Positions 1 through 8,594 of a DNA stretch of 64,000 bases are shown here, piece after piece. The DNA is from Alloprevotella sp. (GTDB lineage Bacteria > Bacteroidota > Bacteroidia > Bacteroidales > Bacteroidaceae). Numbering within the stretch: position 1 is the stretch's first letter; every line of letters begins with the position of its first letter. Where the stretch lies: positions 1 through 64,000 of the forward strand of contig JAFVDF010000001.1 of the NCBI GenBank assembly GCA_017478625.1, read 5' to 3'. A program made the translations under genes and the position numbers. The notes below the pieces were generated by a model, which had not been told where the DNA came from, made no database searches, and worked only from the letters and a program-made list of their open reading frames with translations.

Positions 1-74
1 AGCCTCATGTCGGATTCGAACCAACGACCCCAGGATTACAAATCGAGTGCTCTGGCCAACTGAGCTAATGAGGC
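1..74 (-). tRNA. tRNA-Thr (anticodon TGT)
   Basis: On the minus strand the sequence folds as a tRNA. The acceptor stem GCCTCAT pairs with ATGAGGC, the D arm is GCTC/GAGC, the T loop is TTCGAAT, and the discriminator base is T at position 1. The 3' CCA, if encoded, lies outside the window. The anticodon loop TTTGTAA gives TGT, read as threonine. The anticodon stem CTCGA/TCCTG has two opposed mismatches (T-T and C-C), which is unusual. The tRNA follows the SRP RNA by only a few bases, so the two are probably co-transcribed. Confidence 0.9.
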
Positions 75-78
75 GGGA

Positions 79-175
79 GGGAAAGCTCTCTACATCGCGC
101 CGCTACAACCTGTTACCCTTGCTGCGATCAAGCCCTGGGGGGATTCGCAAGGAGCTGACCGTGCAGCACTTTCCC
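79..175 (-). ncRNA. ffs: Bacterial small signal recognition particle RNA (4.5S)
   Basis: On the minus strand GGGAAAG at the 5' end (169-175) pairs with CTTTCCC at the 3' end (79-85), enclosing about 97 nt. Inside are the conserved SRP blocks: GGTCAGC near the 5' side, the C-rich strand CCCCCCAGGGC, and the opposite strand GCAGCAAGGG with the AGCA of the symmetric loop that binds Ffh. The apical part reads GC-UUGAUC-GC rather than a GGAA-type tetraloop. The RNA works with Ffh and FtsY to target membrane proteins during translation. A good Bacteroidetes promoter lies just upstream and tRNA-Thr just downstream. Ends are inferred from pairing only. Confidence 0.85.
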
Positions 176-186
176 ATTTGCGAGTG

Positions 187-219
187 CAAAGATAGTTTTT
201 ATTTCTTATAAGAACAAAA
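187..219 (-). promoter_or_regulatory. Promoter of SRP RNA and tRNA-Thr
   Basis: On the minus strand TTTTG (215-219) is followed after 20 nt by TATCTTTG (187-194). This matches the Bacteroidetes sigma-ABfr pattern of -33 TTTG and -7 TAnnTTTG with correct spacing, and places the start of transcription close to the SRP RNA 5' end. Confidence 0.8.
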
Positions 220-300
220 TTTTTAATTTATAATTTTATTTTCTGGGCCTATGCCTTGGAGGTGCCAATCTGGAGGTTTGTATAGTCGTATCGTTTCCCT

Positions 301-1197
301 TTAACGTCCGTCAATTCCCCAGTGGAGTTTGTCCTTCAGAGTATCAAAGAAATTTCTATGCCGGATTTTGACTACTTTTATCGTATGTGTGGCCCGTGAA
401 ATGCAGATGGCAGTATCAACAGGGACAGATTTACTACGCCCGTCAATAGAGATGAGGAAGTTTTGCGTACGACTCTTGACGGTTAGTTTTATCTTGGCAT
501 CGTCATTGATAATGAAAGGCCGGATGCTCAGACTGTGGGGAGCAATTGGCGTTAGGCAAAATGAGTGTGAGTCGGTCGCAATGATAGGTCCTCCTGCGCT
601 AAGAGAATATCCCGTTGAGCCCGTCGGTGTTGAGATAATCAATCCGTCTGCCACGTAGGTGGTAAATTCTTGCTCGTTTATGGAGGTGTAAATATGGATA
701 AGAGAAGCCGAATCGGTCTTCAGTACGGATACTTCGTTTAAGGCATACGGTTCGTCAAAAGCCAGGTCTCCTTCTCCGGTCACTTGAAGTACGCTATGCT
801 CCTCAATAGTGTATTTCCCACAACAAAGAGCTTCTACTGCCACATCAATATCGTCGGGAGCTACGTCAGCCAGAAATCCGAGATGTCCGGTGTTGATTCC
901 AAGAATGGGAATGTGGCGTGGACCGATAGTGGCGGCAGTGTGCAGAAAAGTGCCGTCGCCTCCAACAGAAATAGCGAAGTCTGCGTCCGTGTGAATAGGA
1001 TGCGTGGCAATCTGACAGTGGGAGATGTCAATATGGAGTTCGTTTCGAAGGAAGGCCCCAAAGTTTTCTTCGATAGAGATATCAAAGTTGCGGGCCGACA
1101 GGGCTTTCAGAATATGTTGTATATGCTGGCTCTTTTCTTTTTGGCTCGTATTGCCTAGAAGAATAGCGGAACGGCGTTGTGGGGTAGGGGTCTGCAT
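301..1197 (-). CDS. nadK: NAD kinase
   Basis: This 298-residue protein phosphorylates NAD to NADP in the cytoplasm and is the only route to NADP in most bacteria. It carries the family signature GGDGT at residues 79-83 and the glycine-rich TPTGSTGYSLSAGGP block at 190-204 that closes the NAD site. Length is normal for the family (about 290-300). The ATG at 1197 is the first in frame and leaves room for a TAnnTTTG promoter element 68 bases upstream. The gene is transcribed away from pdxJ, with which it shares a short divergent intergenic region, and towards the SRP RNA. Plus-strand frames over it are shadows. Confidence 0.97.
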   Translation of the reverse strand: MQTPTPQRRSAILLGNTSQKEKSQHIQHILKALSARNFDISIEENFGAFLRNELHIDISHCQIATHPIHTDADFAISVGGDGTFLHTAATIGPRHIPILGINTGHLGFLADVAPDDIDVAVEALCCGKYTIEEHSVLQVTGEGDLAFDEPYALNEVSVLKTDSASLIHIYTSINEQEFTTYVADGLIISTPTGSTGYSLSAGGPIIATDSHSFCLTPIAPHSLSIRPFIINDDAKIKLTVKSRTQNFLISIDGRSKSVPVDTAICISRATHTIKVVKIRHRNFFDTLKDKLHWGIDGR

Positions 1198-1226
1198 TCG
1201 TAGTAAAATAATTTGCTAGGCTTCTA

Positions 1227-1259
1227 TTGTGGGATTTATCGTTCTAATTAGTAATTTCG
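1227..1259 (+). promoter_or_regulatory. Candidate pdxJ promoter
   Basis: TTG at 1227-1229 and TAATTTCG at 1252-1259, 22 nt apart, approximate the Bacteroidetes consensus with one mismatch (TTCG for TTTG). It lies 41 bases before the pdxJ ATG at 1301. Only the pattern supports it. Confidence 0.4.
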
Positions 1260-1264
1260 CTCTA

Positions 1265-1272
1265 CAAATATA
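1265..1272 (-). promoter_or_regulatory. Candidate nadK -7 element
   Basis: TATATTTG on the minus strand is an exact TAnnTTTG match 68 bases upstream of the nadK start. No clear -33 TTG is present, so the call rests on the -7 box and position. Confidence 0.45.
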
Positions 1273-1300
1273 TAAATTCTTTCATTTCCTAAGACCGAAA

Positions 1301-2014
1301 ATGGCGAAGTTAAGTGTAAATGTAAATAAAATTGCCACTTTGCGTAATGCTCGCGGAGAAAACAATCCCGATCTCCTTGTAGCTGTGAAGAATCTAGAGT
1401 CTTTTGGTGCGCAGGGTATAACAGTGCATCCACGTCCGGATGAACGTCATATACGCTATAGAGATGTATATGAACTGAAGCAGATAATTCGCACAGAGTA
1501 TAATATAGAGGGTTTCCCCTCCGAGTCCTTTGTGAAATTAGTGCAGGACGTTTCTCCCACGCAGGTTACACTTGTGCCGGACTCGCCTTCTCAGCTTACC
1601 TCTAATCACGGCTGGAATACGATAGAATATGCCACATTTTTACGAGATATTATTCCAGGCTTTCAGCGCAAGGGAATCCGTGTGAGCGTCTTTATAGATG
1701 CCGATCCGGAGATGGTTCGAGGAGCTGCAGAGGTGGGGGCTGACAGAGTCGAACTCTATACGGGGCCTTATGCAAAGGCATTTGCTACGAGTCCGGAGGA
1801 TGCTATTCAACCGTATCTCCGTGCGGCACATGTGGTCAAGGAGTGTGGTCTGGGATTGAATGCGGGACACGACTTGAATCTGGACAATCTGCAGTATTTC
1901 CATAAGCGGATACCTTGGCTTGACGAGGTAAGTATAGGACACGCCCTTATTTGCGATGCATTATATATGGGTCTCAAAGATGCGGTTAGGTCGTATCTCA
2001 AAGAATTACAATAG
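1301..2014 (+). CDS. pdxJ: Pyridoxine 5'-phosphate synthase
   Basis: PdxJ joins 1-deoxy-D-xylulose 5-phosphate and 3-amino-2-oxopropyl phosphate to form pyridoxine 5'-phosphate, the last ring-forming step of the deoxyxylulose-dependent vitamin B6 pathway. The 237-residue protein starts LSVNVNKIATLRNARG and holds the family blocks ITVHPRPDERHI, PSESF, TLVPD and GLGLNAGHDLNLDN, consistent with a TIM barrel. The frame is open further upstream to 1229, but family members begin at the MAKLSVN methionine, so 1301 is chosen. pdxA (39.8-40.9 kb) and serC (44.0 kb) of the same pathway are also in this window. Confidence 0.97.
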   Translation: MAKLSVNVNKIATLRNARGENNPDLLVAVKNLESFGAQGITVHPRPDERHIRYRDVYELKQIIRTEYNIEGFPSESFVKLVQDVSPTQVTLVPDSPSQLTSNHGWNTIEYATFLRDIIPGFQRKGIRVSVFIDADPEMVRGAAEVGADRVELYTGPYAKAFATSPEDAIQPYLRAAHVVKECGLGLNAGHDLNLDNLQYFHKRIPWLDEVSIGHALICDALYMGLKDAVRSYLKELQ

Positions 2015-2052
2015 AATTATAAGATTTAGTCATTGAATACTTTAATTTGATT

Positions 2053-2598
2053 ATGCCGAGAGTTTATGTCTTTATAGCTGAAGGATTTGAGGAAGTTGAA
2101 GCCCTCACTCCGATAGATGTTCTCCGCCGATGTGGGGCGGATGTGGTAGCCGTAAGTATTGCGACAGACTTGAAGGTGCGTGGGGCGCACGGCGTGGAGG
2201 TTGAGTGCAACCAGTTGCTATCTCAAACTGATTTTGACGATGCTGAGGCACTTATATTACCCGGTGGAATGCCTGGAGCCAAGAATTTGTCTGAGAGTAG
2301 GGCCTTATGTCAGCTGCTGAAAGATCATGCAGAGCGTGGTACGCTCCTATGTGCAATTTGTGCGGCACCATTTGTCTTGGGCATCAATGATTTGCTCAAA
2401 GGCAAACGAGCCACCTGCTATCCTGGTTTTGAGACCTATCTGCACAATGCGACTTATACAGGCGCATTAGTAGAGTCCGACGGACAGATAATTACGGCAA
2501 AAGGACCGGGCGCGGCCGCGGAATTTGCTTTTGCCATAGCCGACCGACTGGCCGGTACAGATGTGTCGGCTCAAGTGAGGGAGCAAATGTTTTTTTAG
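2053..2598 (+). CDS. DJ-1/PfpI family protein (YajL-like)
   Basis: This 181-residue protein belongs to the DJ-1/ThiJ/PfpI superfamily with a class I glutamine amidotransferase-like fold. The nucleophile elbow AICAAP places the reactive cysteine at residue 103, and Glu16 in EGFEEVEA sits where DJ-1 Glu18 contacts the cysteine. The block LILPGGMPGAKNL is typical. Relatives act as glyoxalases, deglycases (disputed) or redox-sensitive chaperones, so the substrate is not defined by sequence. ATG at 2053 is preferred over an in-frame TTG at 2047. It follows pdxJ by 38 bases and may be co-transcribed. A palindrome array follows it. Confidence 0.9.
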   Translation: MPRVYVFIAEGFEEVEALTPIDVLRRCGADVVAVSIATDLKVRGAHGVEVECNQLLSQTDFDDAEALILPGGMPGAKNLSESRALCQLLKDHAERGTLLCAICAAPFVLGINDLLKGKRATCYPGFETYLHNATYTGALVESDGQIITAKGPGAAAEFAFAIADRLAGTDVSAQVREQMFF

Positions 2599-2657
2599 TT
2601 TCTTCTGCCAGAAAAGCAACCTATGCGATCAGCCGACAGCATAATGAGATTTTTCAG

Positions 2658-2712
2658 TTCACAGTGTGAAATGCGCATTTCACACTGTGAAACCCAAATT
2701 TCACACTGTGAA
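2658..2712. repeat. Triple palindrome array 1 (21-bp period)
   Basis: Three copies of a 13-bp palindrome: TTCACAGTGTGAA (2658-2670), TTCACACTGTGAA (2679-2691) and TTCACACTGTGAA (2700-2712). Starts are exactly 21 bp apart, separated by 8-bp spacers. Units 1 and 2 with the spacer ATGCGCAT make a perfect 34-bp palindrome (2658-2691). It lies between the DJ-1 gene and recG, both on the plus strand. Three more such arrays occur in the window. Confidence 0.95.
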
Positions 2713-2771
2713 ATATAAAATGGACTTATTGTGCAGTTCGTTTACCTTATTCCATTACCCATTTTCCGGTT

Positions 2772-4913
2772 TTGATTTTACAGCAGGATATCAGTTATCT
2801 GAAAGGAGTTGGGCCGGAGCGCGCAAAACTCCTTCAAAAGGAACTGCAGATACGTACTGTGGGCGATTTGCTATGGACTTTGCCCTCGCGTCATATTGAC
2901 AGGAATAAGGTGCATAAGATATCTGACCTGTCCGCTATGGCTTCTACAGACAATCTTTTTGGCGATGGACGAGACGAACGCTCTGGTATCTTTGTGCAAT
3001 TATACGGCCAAATTATAAATTTTACAGACGAAGGAAAAAGTAGGAAGCATCCGATGAAAGCCGTCTTTACAGACGGTACGGGATATGTAGAACTCGTCTG
3101 GTTTCGGGGCTTTAAGTTCATTACTCGCACCTACAAGGTTAATACGCCCTACCTCTTGTTGGGCCGATTATCCGTTTTTAATGGCCGATATTCTTTTTCT
3201 CATCCAGAACTTGAAGTAGTAAAAGATGGACATATAGAAACCCATCTTGGACTTCAGCCACATTATGCTTTACCCGAGTCCTTGCAAAAGCGGGGTATCA
3301 CCTCTCGCGTCTATTCAGGCTTGGTAAAAAATGCACTCAAACTGTTAGAACAGCGCCCCCCGATAGAAGTTCTCCCGCAGTATATCGTGGGTCAGATGCA
3401 TTATATGTCTAAGGCGGAGGCTTTTGCGGCCGCTCATTTCCCCCGTAGCGGGACGGAGTATTTGCATGGGCTGGAACGACTGAAATTTGAAGAATTTTTC
3501 TTCCTGCAACTTAACACGCTACAAGAGGCGGCAGCCCGCAATCAACAACGCAATGGCTTCCGGTTTCCTTATGTAGGACAGTTGTTTAACGATTTTTACA
3601 CACATCATCTTCCGTTTGACCTGACGGAAGCTCAGAAGCGTTGTCTGCGCCAGATACGGACGGATCTTGGCAGTGGCATACAAATGAATCGTCTTCTGCA
3701 GGGTGATGTGGGAAGTGGTAAGACAATTGTAGCACTCTTTACGCTTCTGCTCGCACTTGATAATGGGTACCAAACCTGCATTATGGCTCCCACTGAAATT
3801 CTGGCTGAGCAACATTATGCCACATTCTGCCATCTGCTGAAAGCACTGCCTATTCGCGTCGCACTCCTGACCGGCAATGTGAAGGGAGCACAGCGTCAGG
3901 ATATTCTGGCAGGCGTACAATCGGGCGAAATACATATTCTCGTAGGAACGCACGCGCTCATTGAACCAAGAGTAGTTTTTCGGAATCTCGGACTGGCTAT
4001 CATAGACGAACAGCACCGCTTTGGCGTCAAGCAACGAGCCTTGTTGTGGAAGAAGAATATCCGGCCCCCGCATATCCTTGTAATGACGGCAACTCCTATA
4101 CCCCGTACACTCGCCATGACCTTATACGGCGACTTGGATGTCTCTGTGATAGACGAATTGCCTCCTGGGCGTAAGCCGATTGAGACCTTGCATTATTCGT
4201 TTGAACAAGAGCGTGAGGCTACATCGCTGATTAGCGGGCAGCTTTCTATTGGCCGGCAAGTGTATGTAGTATATCCATTGATAGAGCATAGCGAGAAAAT
4301 GGATCTCAGTAATGCACAAGAAGGTTATAAGGTCTTTGCAGATACATTTCCCGATTATCGCGTGGAGTTATTACATGGCCGTATGACAGGACAGAATAAG
4401 GACGCCGTGGTGCAGAAATTTGTAAATAGGGAGGTTGATATTCTGGTGTCTACAACAGTCATAGAAGTGGGAGTAAATGTGCCCAATGCCACTGTAATGG
4501 TTATTATGGAAGCGCAACGTTTCGGCTTGTCCCAACTCCATCAATTACGGGGTAGAGTGGGCCGAGGAGGCGACAAGAGTTTTTGCCTGTTGATTTCTCA
4601 GGATGATTTGTCGGCTGACGCAGAGCAACGCTTGTTGACGATGTGTCGCACTACCGACGGGTTTGAAATTGCAGAGGAAGATCTTCAGTTGCGTGGTCCG
4701 GGAAATGTACAGGGTACGCAACAGAGTGGAATCCATATACCTCTTCGAGTGGCTAGTATTATGGCAGATACGCCAATATTAGAAAAATCGCGTAATGCCG
4801 TAAAAGCCCTTTTGGACAAAGATCCATTGCTTTCTCTGCCCGAACATCGTGCCACCTATCAAGAACTTATCCGTACACGAGAGAAACATCCTGATTTTTC
4901 CGCTATTAGTTAG
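2772..4913 (+). CDS. recG: ATP-dependent DNA helicase RecG
   Basis: RecG is a superfamily 2 helicase that remodels stalled replication forks and branch-migrates Holliday junctions. The 713-residue protein begins DISYLKGVGPERAKLL, followed by the OB-fold wedge domain, Walker A GDVGSGKT near residue 312, the DExH-type box IIDEQHRFG near 411, motif III ATPIPRT, and the helicase C block QLRGRVGRGG. Length is normal. The start is TTG at 2772: no in-frame ATG or GTG lies between it and the palindrome array, and the N-terminus aligns with family starts within a few residues. It begins 59 bases after array 1. Confidence 0.95.
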   Translation: MILQQDISYLKGVGPERAKLLQKELQIRTVGDLLWTLPSRHIDRNKVHKISDLSAMASTDNLFGDGRDERSGIFVQLYGQIINFTDEGKSRKHPMKAVFTDGTGYVELVWFRGFKFITRTYKVNTPYLLLGRLSVFNGRYSFSHPELEVVKDGHIETHLGLQPHYALPESLQKRGITSRVYSGLVKNALKLLEQRPPIEVLPQYIVGQMHYMSKAEAFAAAHFPRSGTEYLHGLERLKFEEFFFLQLNTLQEAAARNQQRNGFRFPYVGQLFNDFYTHHLPFDLTEAQKRCLRQIRTDLGSGIQMNRLLQGDVGSGKTIVALFTLLLALDNGYQTCIMAPTEILAEQHYATFCHLLKALPIRVALLTGNVKGAQRQDILAGVQSGEIHILVGTHALIEPRVVFRNLGLAIIDEQHRFGVKQRALLWKKNIRPPHILVMTATPIPRTLAMTLYGDLDVSVIDELPPGRKPIETLHYSFEQEREATSLISGQLSIGRQVYVVYPLIEHSEKMDLSNAQEGYKVFADTFPDYRVELLHGRMTGQNKDAVVQKFVNREVDILVSTTVIEVGVNVPNATVMVIMEAQRFGLSQLHQLRGRVGRGGDKSFCLLISQDDLSADAEQRLLTMCRTTDGFEIAEEDLQLRGPGNVQGTQQSGIHIPLRVASIMADTPILEKSRNAVKALLDKDPLLSLPEHRATYQELIRTREKHPDFSAIS

Positions 4914-5241
4914 GTCTTTCAGGTCAAAGGGACAAAAAGAACGGCCTGTTTATTTGGTATTTTAGAAAATAATTAAGACTTTTGCGACAGACAAATGAGG
5001 CTACACTACGTAGTCGGAGTCTAGAAGAAGGTTCAAACCTGTAGGTTTAATACTTCTCTGTTCTAATTTCCTAAATCCAGTACAGACAAATCCCTTTTGG
5101 CTTAAAACAGAGCCATTATTATCCTTATGGTGCATATTGTGCTTGGGGAAAGCCGATAAGAAGAAAAGGGGAATCCTGGATAAATGGATAGTTTTCATCC
5201 GTTTGTTTTAAAATAGCAATAATTATTAATCGATTAGAATA
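4914..5241. other. 328-bp intergenic region before rho
   Basis: No convincing gene, terminator or consensus promoter is seen. A small imperfect hairpin (AAACCT/AGGTTT, near 5035-5048) is present. A 65-codon minus-strand frame (5001-5198) has no recognisable family or start context and is not called. The length suggests a long rho leader, which fits a regulator that often controls its own transcript, but nothing here proves it. Confidence 0.5.
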
Positions 5242-7197
5242 ATGTACACAATCGAACAGCTAAATGAGAAGACCGATTTAGAGTTGAAAGAAGTGGCTCA
5301 AAGTCTTAATTTGAAAGACGGAAAGTCAGACCGAAAAGATTTAATATATTCTATCTTAGATGCTCAAGCGGAACAAACCGTGGTTACTAAGCCTGTACGT
5401 CGTCGGCAACGTATAGGAGAGAAAACGCAGGTGGAAGCCGTTTATTCTGCCGATAAAAAAGGTGTAGGTAAGGCGATGGATGATGCACCTGTCAAGAAAA
5501 AGCGCGGTCGCCCCAGTAAGGCTGAATTAGCGAAGCGTGCAGACGAGGCGGCCAATAGTCTTTTCGGGCCAATAACGGAGGCTACTCCAAAATCTGAATC
5601 GAAAAAAAACGAGGAGGTAGTGGAGAAGGAGTCCGTAGAGGTATCACCCCAAACCCAACCCATAGACAAAGTTTCTTCCGAGAGTGATTCTTCAGCCAGT
5701 ACCCCTGTAATAGAATCAGAAACGGCAGTTTCGGTTAGCCTGCAGAAGAATGAAGAAGAAGTGCCGGAATTTGTGGCTGAACAACTCGAGAAGTTAAGTA
5801 CCGAAGAGCAACATGTGAAAGAGGAAAAATCTCCAGAAACCAAGGAGGAAAATAAACCGGCAAGTAGTCCGACATATAAAAATGTGTTGAAGGTGGATGA
5901 GGATTTCTATATCCTCAAAGATTACAATGATGAATCGCCTGCAATGCTTTCGCAAACGTCTTCGTCGAAGTTTCGCCGTTATAAGGACGATCCAATAGTC
6001 AATGGGGCATCAACCGCGGAGGTGCAAACAGAAAACACAAAGGCTCAAACCAGACCGGTGGAGAACAAACCCAAAGAAATAGATTTTGCTATTGAAGCCA
6101 CAGGGGTTCTTGAAATACAATCCGACAATAGTGGTATTTTGCGCTCGGCAGATTATAACTATCTTCCTTCTCCCGATGACATTTCTGTCGGTGGAGCATT
6201 GATACGTCAATATGCTCTGAAGACGGGAGACACCGTTGTGGGTATGATTCGTATGCCAAAGGCCAACGAAAAGCATTATGTGCTTACGAGTGTCACAGAA
6301 GTAAACGGTTTGGATCCGAAGGTGGTTTGTGATAGGGTAGCTTTTGAACATCTAACCCCGCTTTTCCCCGACCAAAAGTTTAGGTTGTGTTCCGGTGTCC
6401 AAGACACGTTAAGTTGTCGGGTCGTTGATTTGTTTACTCCGATAGGAAAAGGTCAGCGCGCCTTGATTGTTGCTCAGCCTAAGACGGGTAAGACATGGCT
6501 TATGAAGGACATAGCCAATGCTATTGCCCGCAATAATCCTAATACATACCTAATGATGCTCCTGATAGACGAGCGTCCAGAAGAAGTAACGGATATGATA
6601 CGTACAGTGGATGCAGAAGTTATTGCATCTACCTTTGATGAGCCCGCAGCCCATCATGTAAAAATTGCAAAACTCGTTCTGGAAAAAGCCAAACGTATGG
6701 TTGAATGTGGCCACGATGTGGTAATATTCTTAGATAGTATTACGCGTCTGGCACGTGCCTATAATACCGTTTCACCCTCTAGTGGAAAAGTATTGACCGG
6801 TGGTGTGGAGGCTAATTCGCTACAACATCCGAAACGATTCTTCGGTGCAGCCCGAAACATTGAAGGAGGGGGCTCACTTACAATCATAGCCACTGCCCTG
6901 ATAGACACAGGCTCAAAAATGGATGAAGTCATTTTCGAAGAATTTAAGGGTACTGGAAATATGGAGTTGCAACTAGACCGTAACTTGTCTAATAAACGAA
7001 TCTATCCAGCCGTTAATCTGGTGGCTTCTTCTACACGTCGCGATGACCTGCTACTTGATGATATAACACAAAAACGTATGTGGGTTCTCCGAAACTTTAT
7101 TGCAGATATGAATCCCGTTGAAGCAATGACTGAGATATCCAAACGTTTTAATGCAACTCATAACAATGAGGAATTTATAGTCTCTATGAATTCTTAA
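5242..7197 (+). CDS. rho: Transcription termination factor Rho with a long disordered insert
   Basis: Rho is a hexameric RNA-dependent ATPase that ends transcription. The 651-residue protein has an N-terminal helical Rho_N domain (about 1-45) and a long low-complexity stretch rich in Glu, Ser, Lys and Pro (about 46-270). The cold-shock-like RNA-binding domain follows (from about 275, EATGVLEIQ), then the ATPase core with Walker A PKTGKT near residues 414-419 and [10 protein letters not shown] near 495. E. coli Rho is about 420 residues, so the insert accounts for the extra length. Such inserts are characteristic of Bacteroidetes Rho, and in Bacteroides thetaiotaomicron the insert is reported to drive condensate formation. 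rarA follows after 17 bases, probably in the same unit. Confidence 0.97.
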   Translation: MYTIEQLNEKTDLELKEVAQSLNLKDGKSDRKDLIYSILDAQAEQTVVTKPVRRRQRIGEKTQVEAVYSADKKGVGKAMDDAPVKKKRGRPSKAELAKRADEAANSLFGPITEATPKSESKKNEEVVEKESVEVSPQTQPIDKVSSESDSSASTPVIESETAVSVSLQKNEEEVPEFVAEQLEKLSTEEQHVKEEKSPETKEENKPASSPTYKNVLKVDEDFYILKDYNDESPAMLSQTSSSKFRRYKDDPIVNGASTAEVQTENTKAQTRPVENKPKEIDFAIEATGVLEIQSDNSGILRSADYNYLPSPDDISVGGALIRQYALKTGDTVVGMIRMPKANEKHYVLTSVTEVNGLDPKVVCDRVAFEHLTPLFPDQKFRLCSGVQDTLSCRVVDLFTPIGKGQRALIVAQPKTGKTWLMKDIANAIARNNPNTYLMMLLIDERPEEVTDMIRTVDAEVIASTFDEPAAHHVKIAKLVLEKAKRMVECGHDVVIFLDSITRLARAYNTVSPSSGKVLTGGVEANSLQHPKRFFGAARNIEGGGSLTIIATALIDTGSKMDEVIFEEFKGTGNMELQLDRNLSNKRIYPAVNLVASSTRRDDLLLDDITQKRMWVLRNFIADMNPVEAMTEISKRFNATHNNEEFIVSMNS

Positions 7198-7214
7198 TTC
7201 AAACGGCTTGAAGG

Positions 7215-8474
7215 ATGAAACCTTTGGCAGAACGACTGCGCCCAGTCTCTCTTGAAGAATATATAGGCCAAAATCATTTGGTGGGAGAGGGATGTGTGCT
7301 CCGAAACATGATAGAATCGGGGCATATCTCCTCGTTTATTCTTTGGGGCCCTCCTGGTGTAGGCAAGACCACATTGGCAAAAATCATTGCAAAGAAGTTG
7401 GATACCCCTTTCTATACGCTTTCAGCCGTTACTGCAGGAGTGAAGGATGTGCGTGAAGTTATAGAAAGTGCATCCAAGAGCACTTTCTTCGGTGGTCAAA
7501 GTCCGATTCTGTTCATCGATGAGATTCATCGTTTTTCCAAGTCTCAGCAAGATAGTTTGTTGTCGGCTGTTGAAACAGGTAAGATAACGTTAATTGGAGC
7601 TACGACGGAAAATCCGTCGTTTGAGATAATTCGCCCCTTACTCAGTAGGTGTCAAGTTTATGTTTTGAATTATCTGAATGATGAGGAACTACTGGAACTC
7701 CTTCAACGGGCTGTCTCTACAGACGAGTTGCTCAAAGAACGTGATATCCGGATTGAAGAAACGCAAGATTTACTCCGATATAGCGGGGGAGATGCCCGAA
7801 AGCTTCTGAATATACTAGATCTACTCGTTTCATCTGAAATGGGTGAAGTTGTTATTAACAATGAAATTGTAAATAAGCGACTTCAACAAAATCCATTGGC
7901 TTATGATAAAGATGGAGAGATGCACTATGACATTATATCTGCCTTTATAAAAAGCATGCGTGGGGGAGATCCGGATGCGACAATCTATTGGATGGCCCGG
8001 ATGATAGAAGGAGGAGAAAGTCCTGAGTTTATAGCGCGAAGAATGGTTATTTGTGCAGCAGAAGACGTAGGTCTTGCTAACCCCAACGCCTTGCTAATAG
8101 CAAATGCAGCCTTTGACACAGTACATAAAGTGGGTTGGCCTGAAGCGCGGATACCTTTAGCAGAAGCTGCTATTTATATAGCAAACAGCCCCAAGAGTAA
8201 CAGCGCATATTGCGCAATAGACGCAGCCTTAGCGGAAGTTAAGAAATCGGGAAATCTTCCAGTTCCACTCCATCTGAGAAATGCCCCCACAGAGTTGATG
8301 AGGGATTTGGGTTATGGAGAGCATTATATTTATCCTCATGACTATCCCAACAATTTCAAAAAACAGCAGTATTTACCCGACCAACTTAAGGATGTGCGTT
8401 TTTGGCATTATGGAAGAAATCGCCAAGAAGAACAACAATATGAACGTTGGAAATTTTTATGGGAACGAGAATAG
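7215..8474 (+). CDS. rarA: Replication-associated recombination protein A (MgsA/RarA), AAA+ ATPase
   Basis: RarA is a clamp-loader-like AAA+ ATPase acting at stalled forks. The 419-residue protein opens PLAERLRPVSLEEYIGQ and has Walker A GPPGVGKTT (45-53), Walker B ILFIDEIHRF (98-107), a sensor region ATTENPSFE, and the C-terminal MgsA tetramerisation domain (YDKDGEMHYD through the YPHDYPN motif near the end). Length and order are normal for the family. It sits 17 bases after rho and ends an apparent two-gene unit. Confidence 0.96.
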   Translation: MKPLAERLRPVSLEEYIGQNHLVGEGCVLRNMIESGHISSFILWGPPGVGKTTLAKIIAKKLDTPFYTLSAVTAGVKDVREVIESASKSTFFGGQSPILFIDEIHRFSKSQQDSLLSAVETGKITLIGATTENPSFEIIRPLLSRCQVYVLNYLNDEELLELLQRAVSTDELLKERDIRIEETQDLLRYSGGDARKLLNILDLLVSSEMGEVVINNEIVNKRLQQNPLAYDKDGEMHYDIISAFIKSMRGGDPDATIYWMARMIEGGESPEFIARRMVICAAEDVGLANPNALLIANAAFDTVHKVGWPEARIPLAEAAIYIANSPKSNSAYCAIDAALAEVKKSGNLPVPLHLRNAPTELMRDLGYGEHYIYPHDYPNNFKKQQYLPDQLKDVRFWHYGRNRQEEQQYERWKFLWERE

Positions 8475-8559
8475 GTGGCGTTCATTTCCAATCTGCTATT
8501 TGTAGTATGAAATAAGGCAAAAATCGGGGGTAAAAGTCTTATAATTGTAAACAATTATC

Positions 8560-8567
8560 TAATTTTG
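8560..8567 (+). promoter_or_regulatory. Candidate -7 element for the glycogen synthase/phosphorylase pair
   Basis: TAATTTTG is an exact TAnnTTTG match 27 bases before the glycogen synthase ATG. A TTG at 8545-8547 is too close (12 nt) to be a good -33 box, so this is a partial match. Confidence 0.5.
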
Positions 8568-8594
8568 CGTTTTGAAAAATAAAAGCAGGATTAG

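Noticed and set aside
784..1158. 124-codon plus-strand frame opposite nadK
   Set aside because: Shadow of a well-supported NAD kinase gene.
2658..2712. CRISPR array
   Set aside because: The units are 13-bp palindromes with 8-bp spacers and only three copies, and there are no cas genes. Spacer length is far below CRISPR size.
2658..2712. CRP-type operator (TGTGA-N-TCACA) for the palindromes
   Set aside because: Within a unit the half-sites are inverted relative to CRP (TCACA then TGTGA), and between units the spacing is 10 bp rather than 6. No CRP-family gene is in the window. Kept as an unassigned repeat.
2666..2899. 77-codon plus-strand frame across array 1 and the recG start
   Set aside because: Its N-terminal half is just the translated repeat and it runs out of frame over recG.
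5001..5198. 65-codon minus-strand frame in the rho leader
   Set aside because: No homology recognised, no promoter or partner, and the size is expected by chance.
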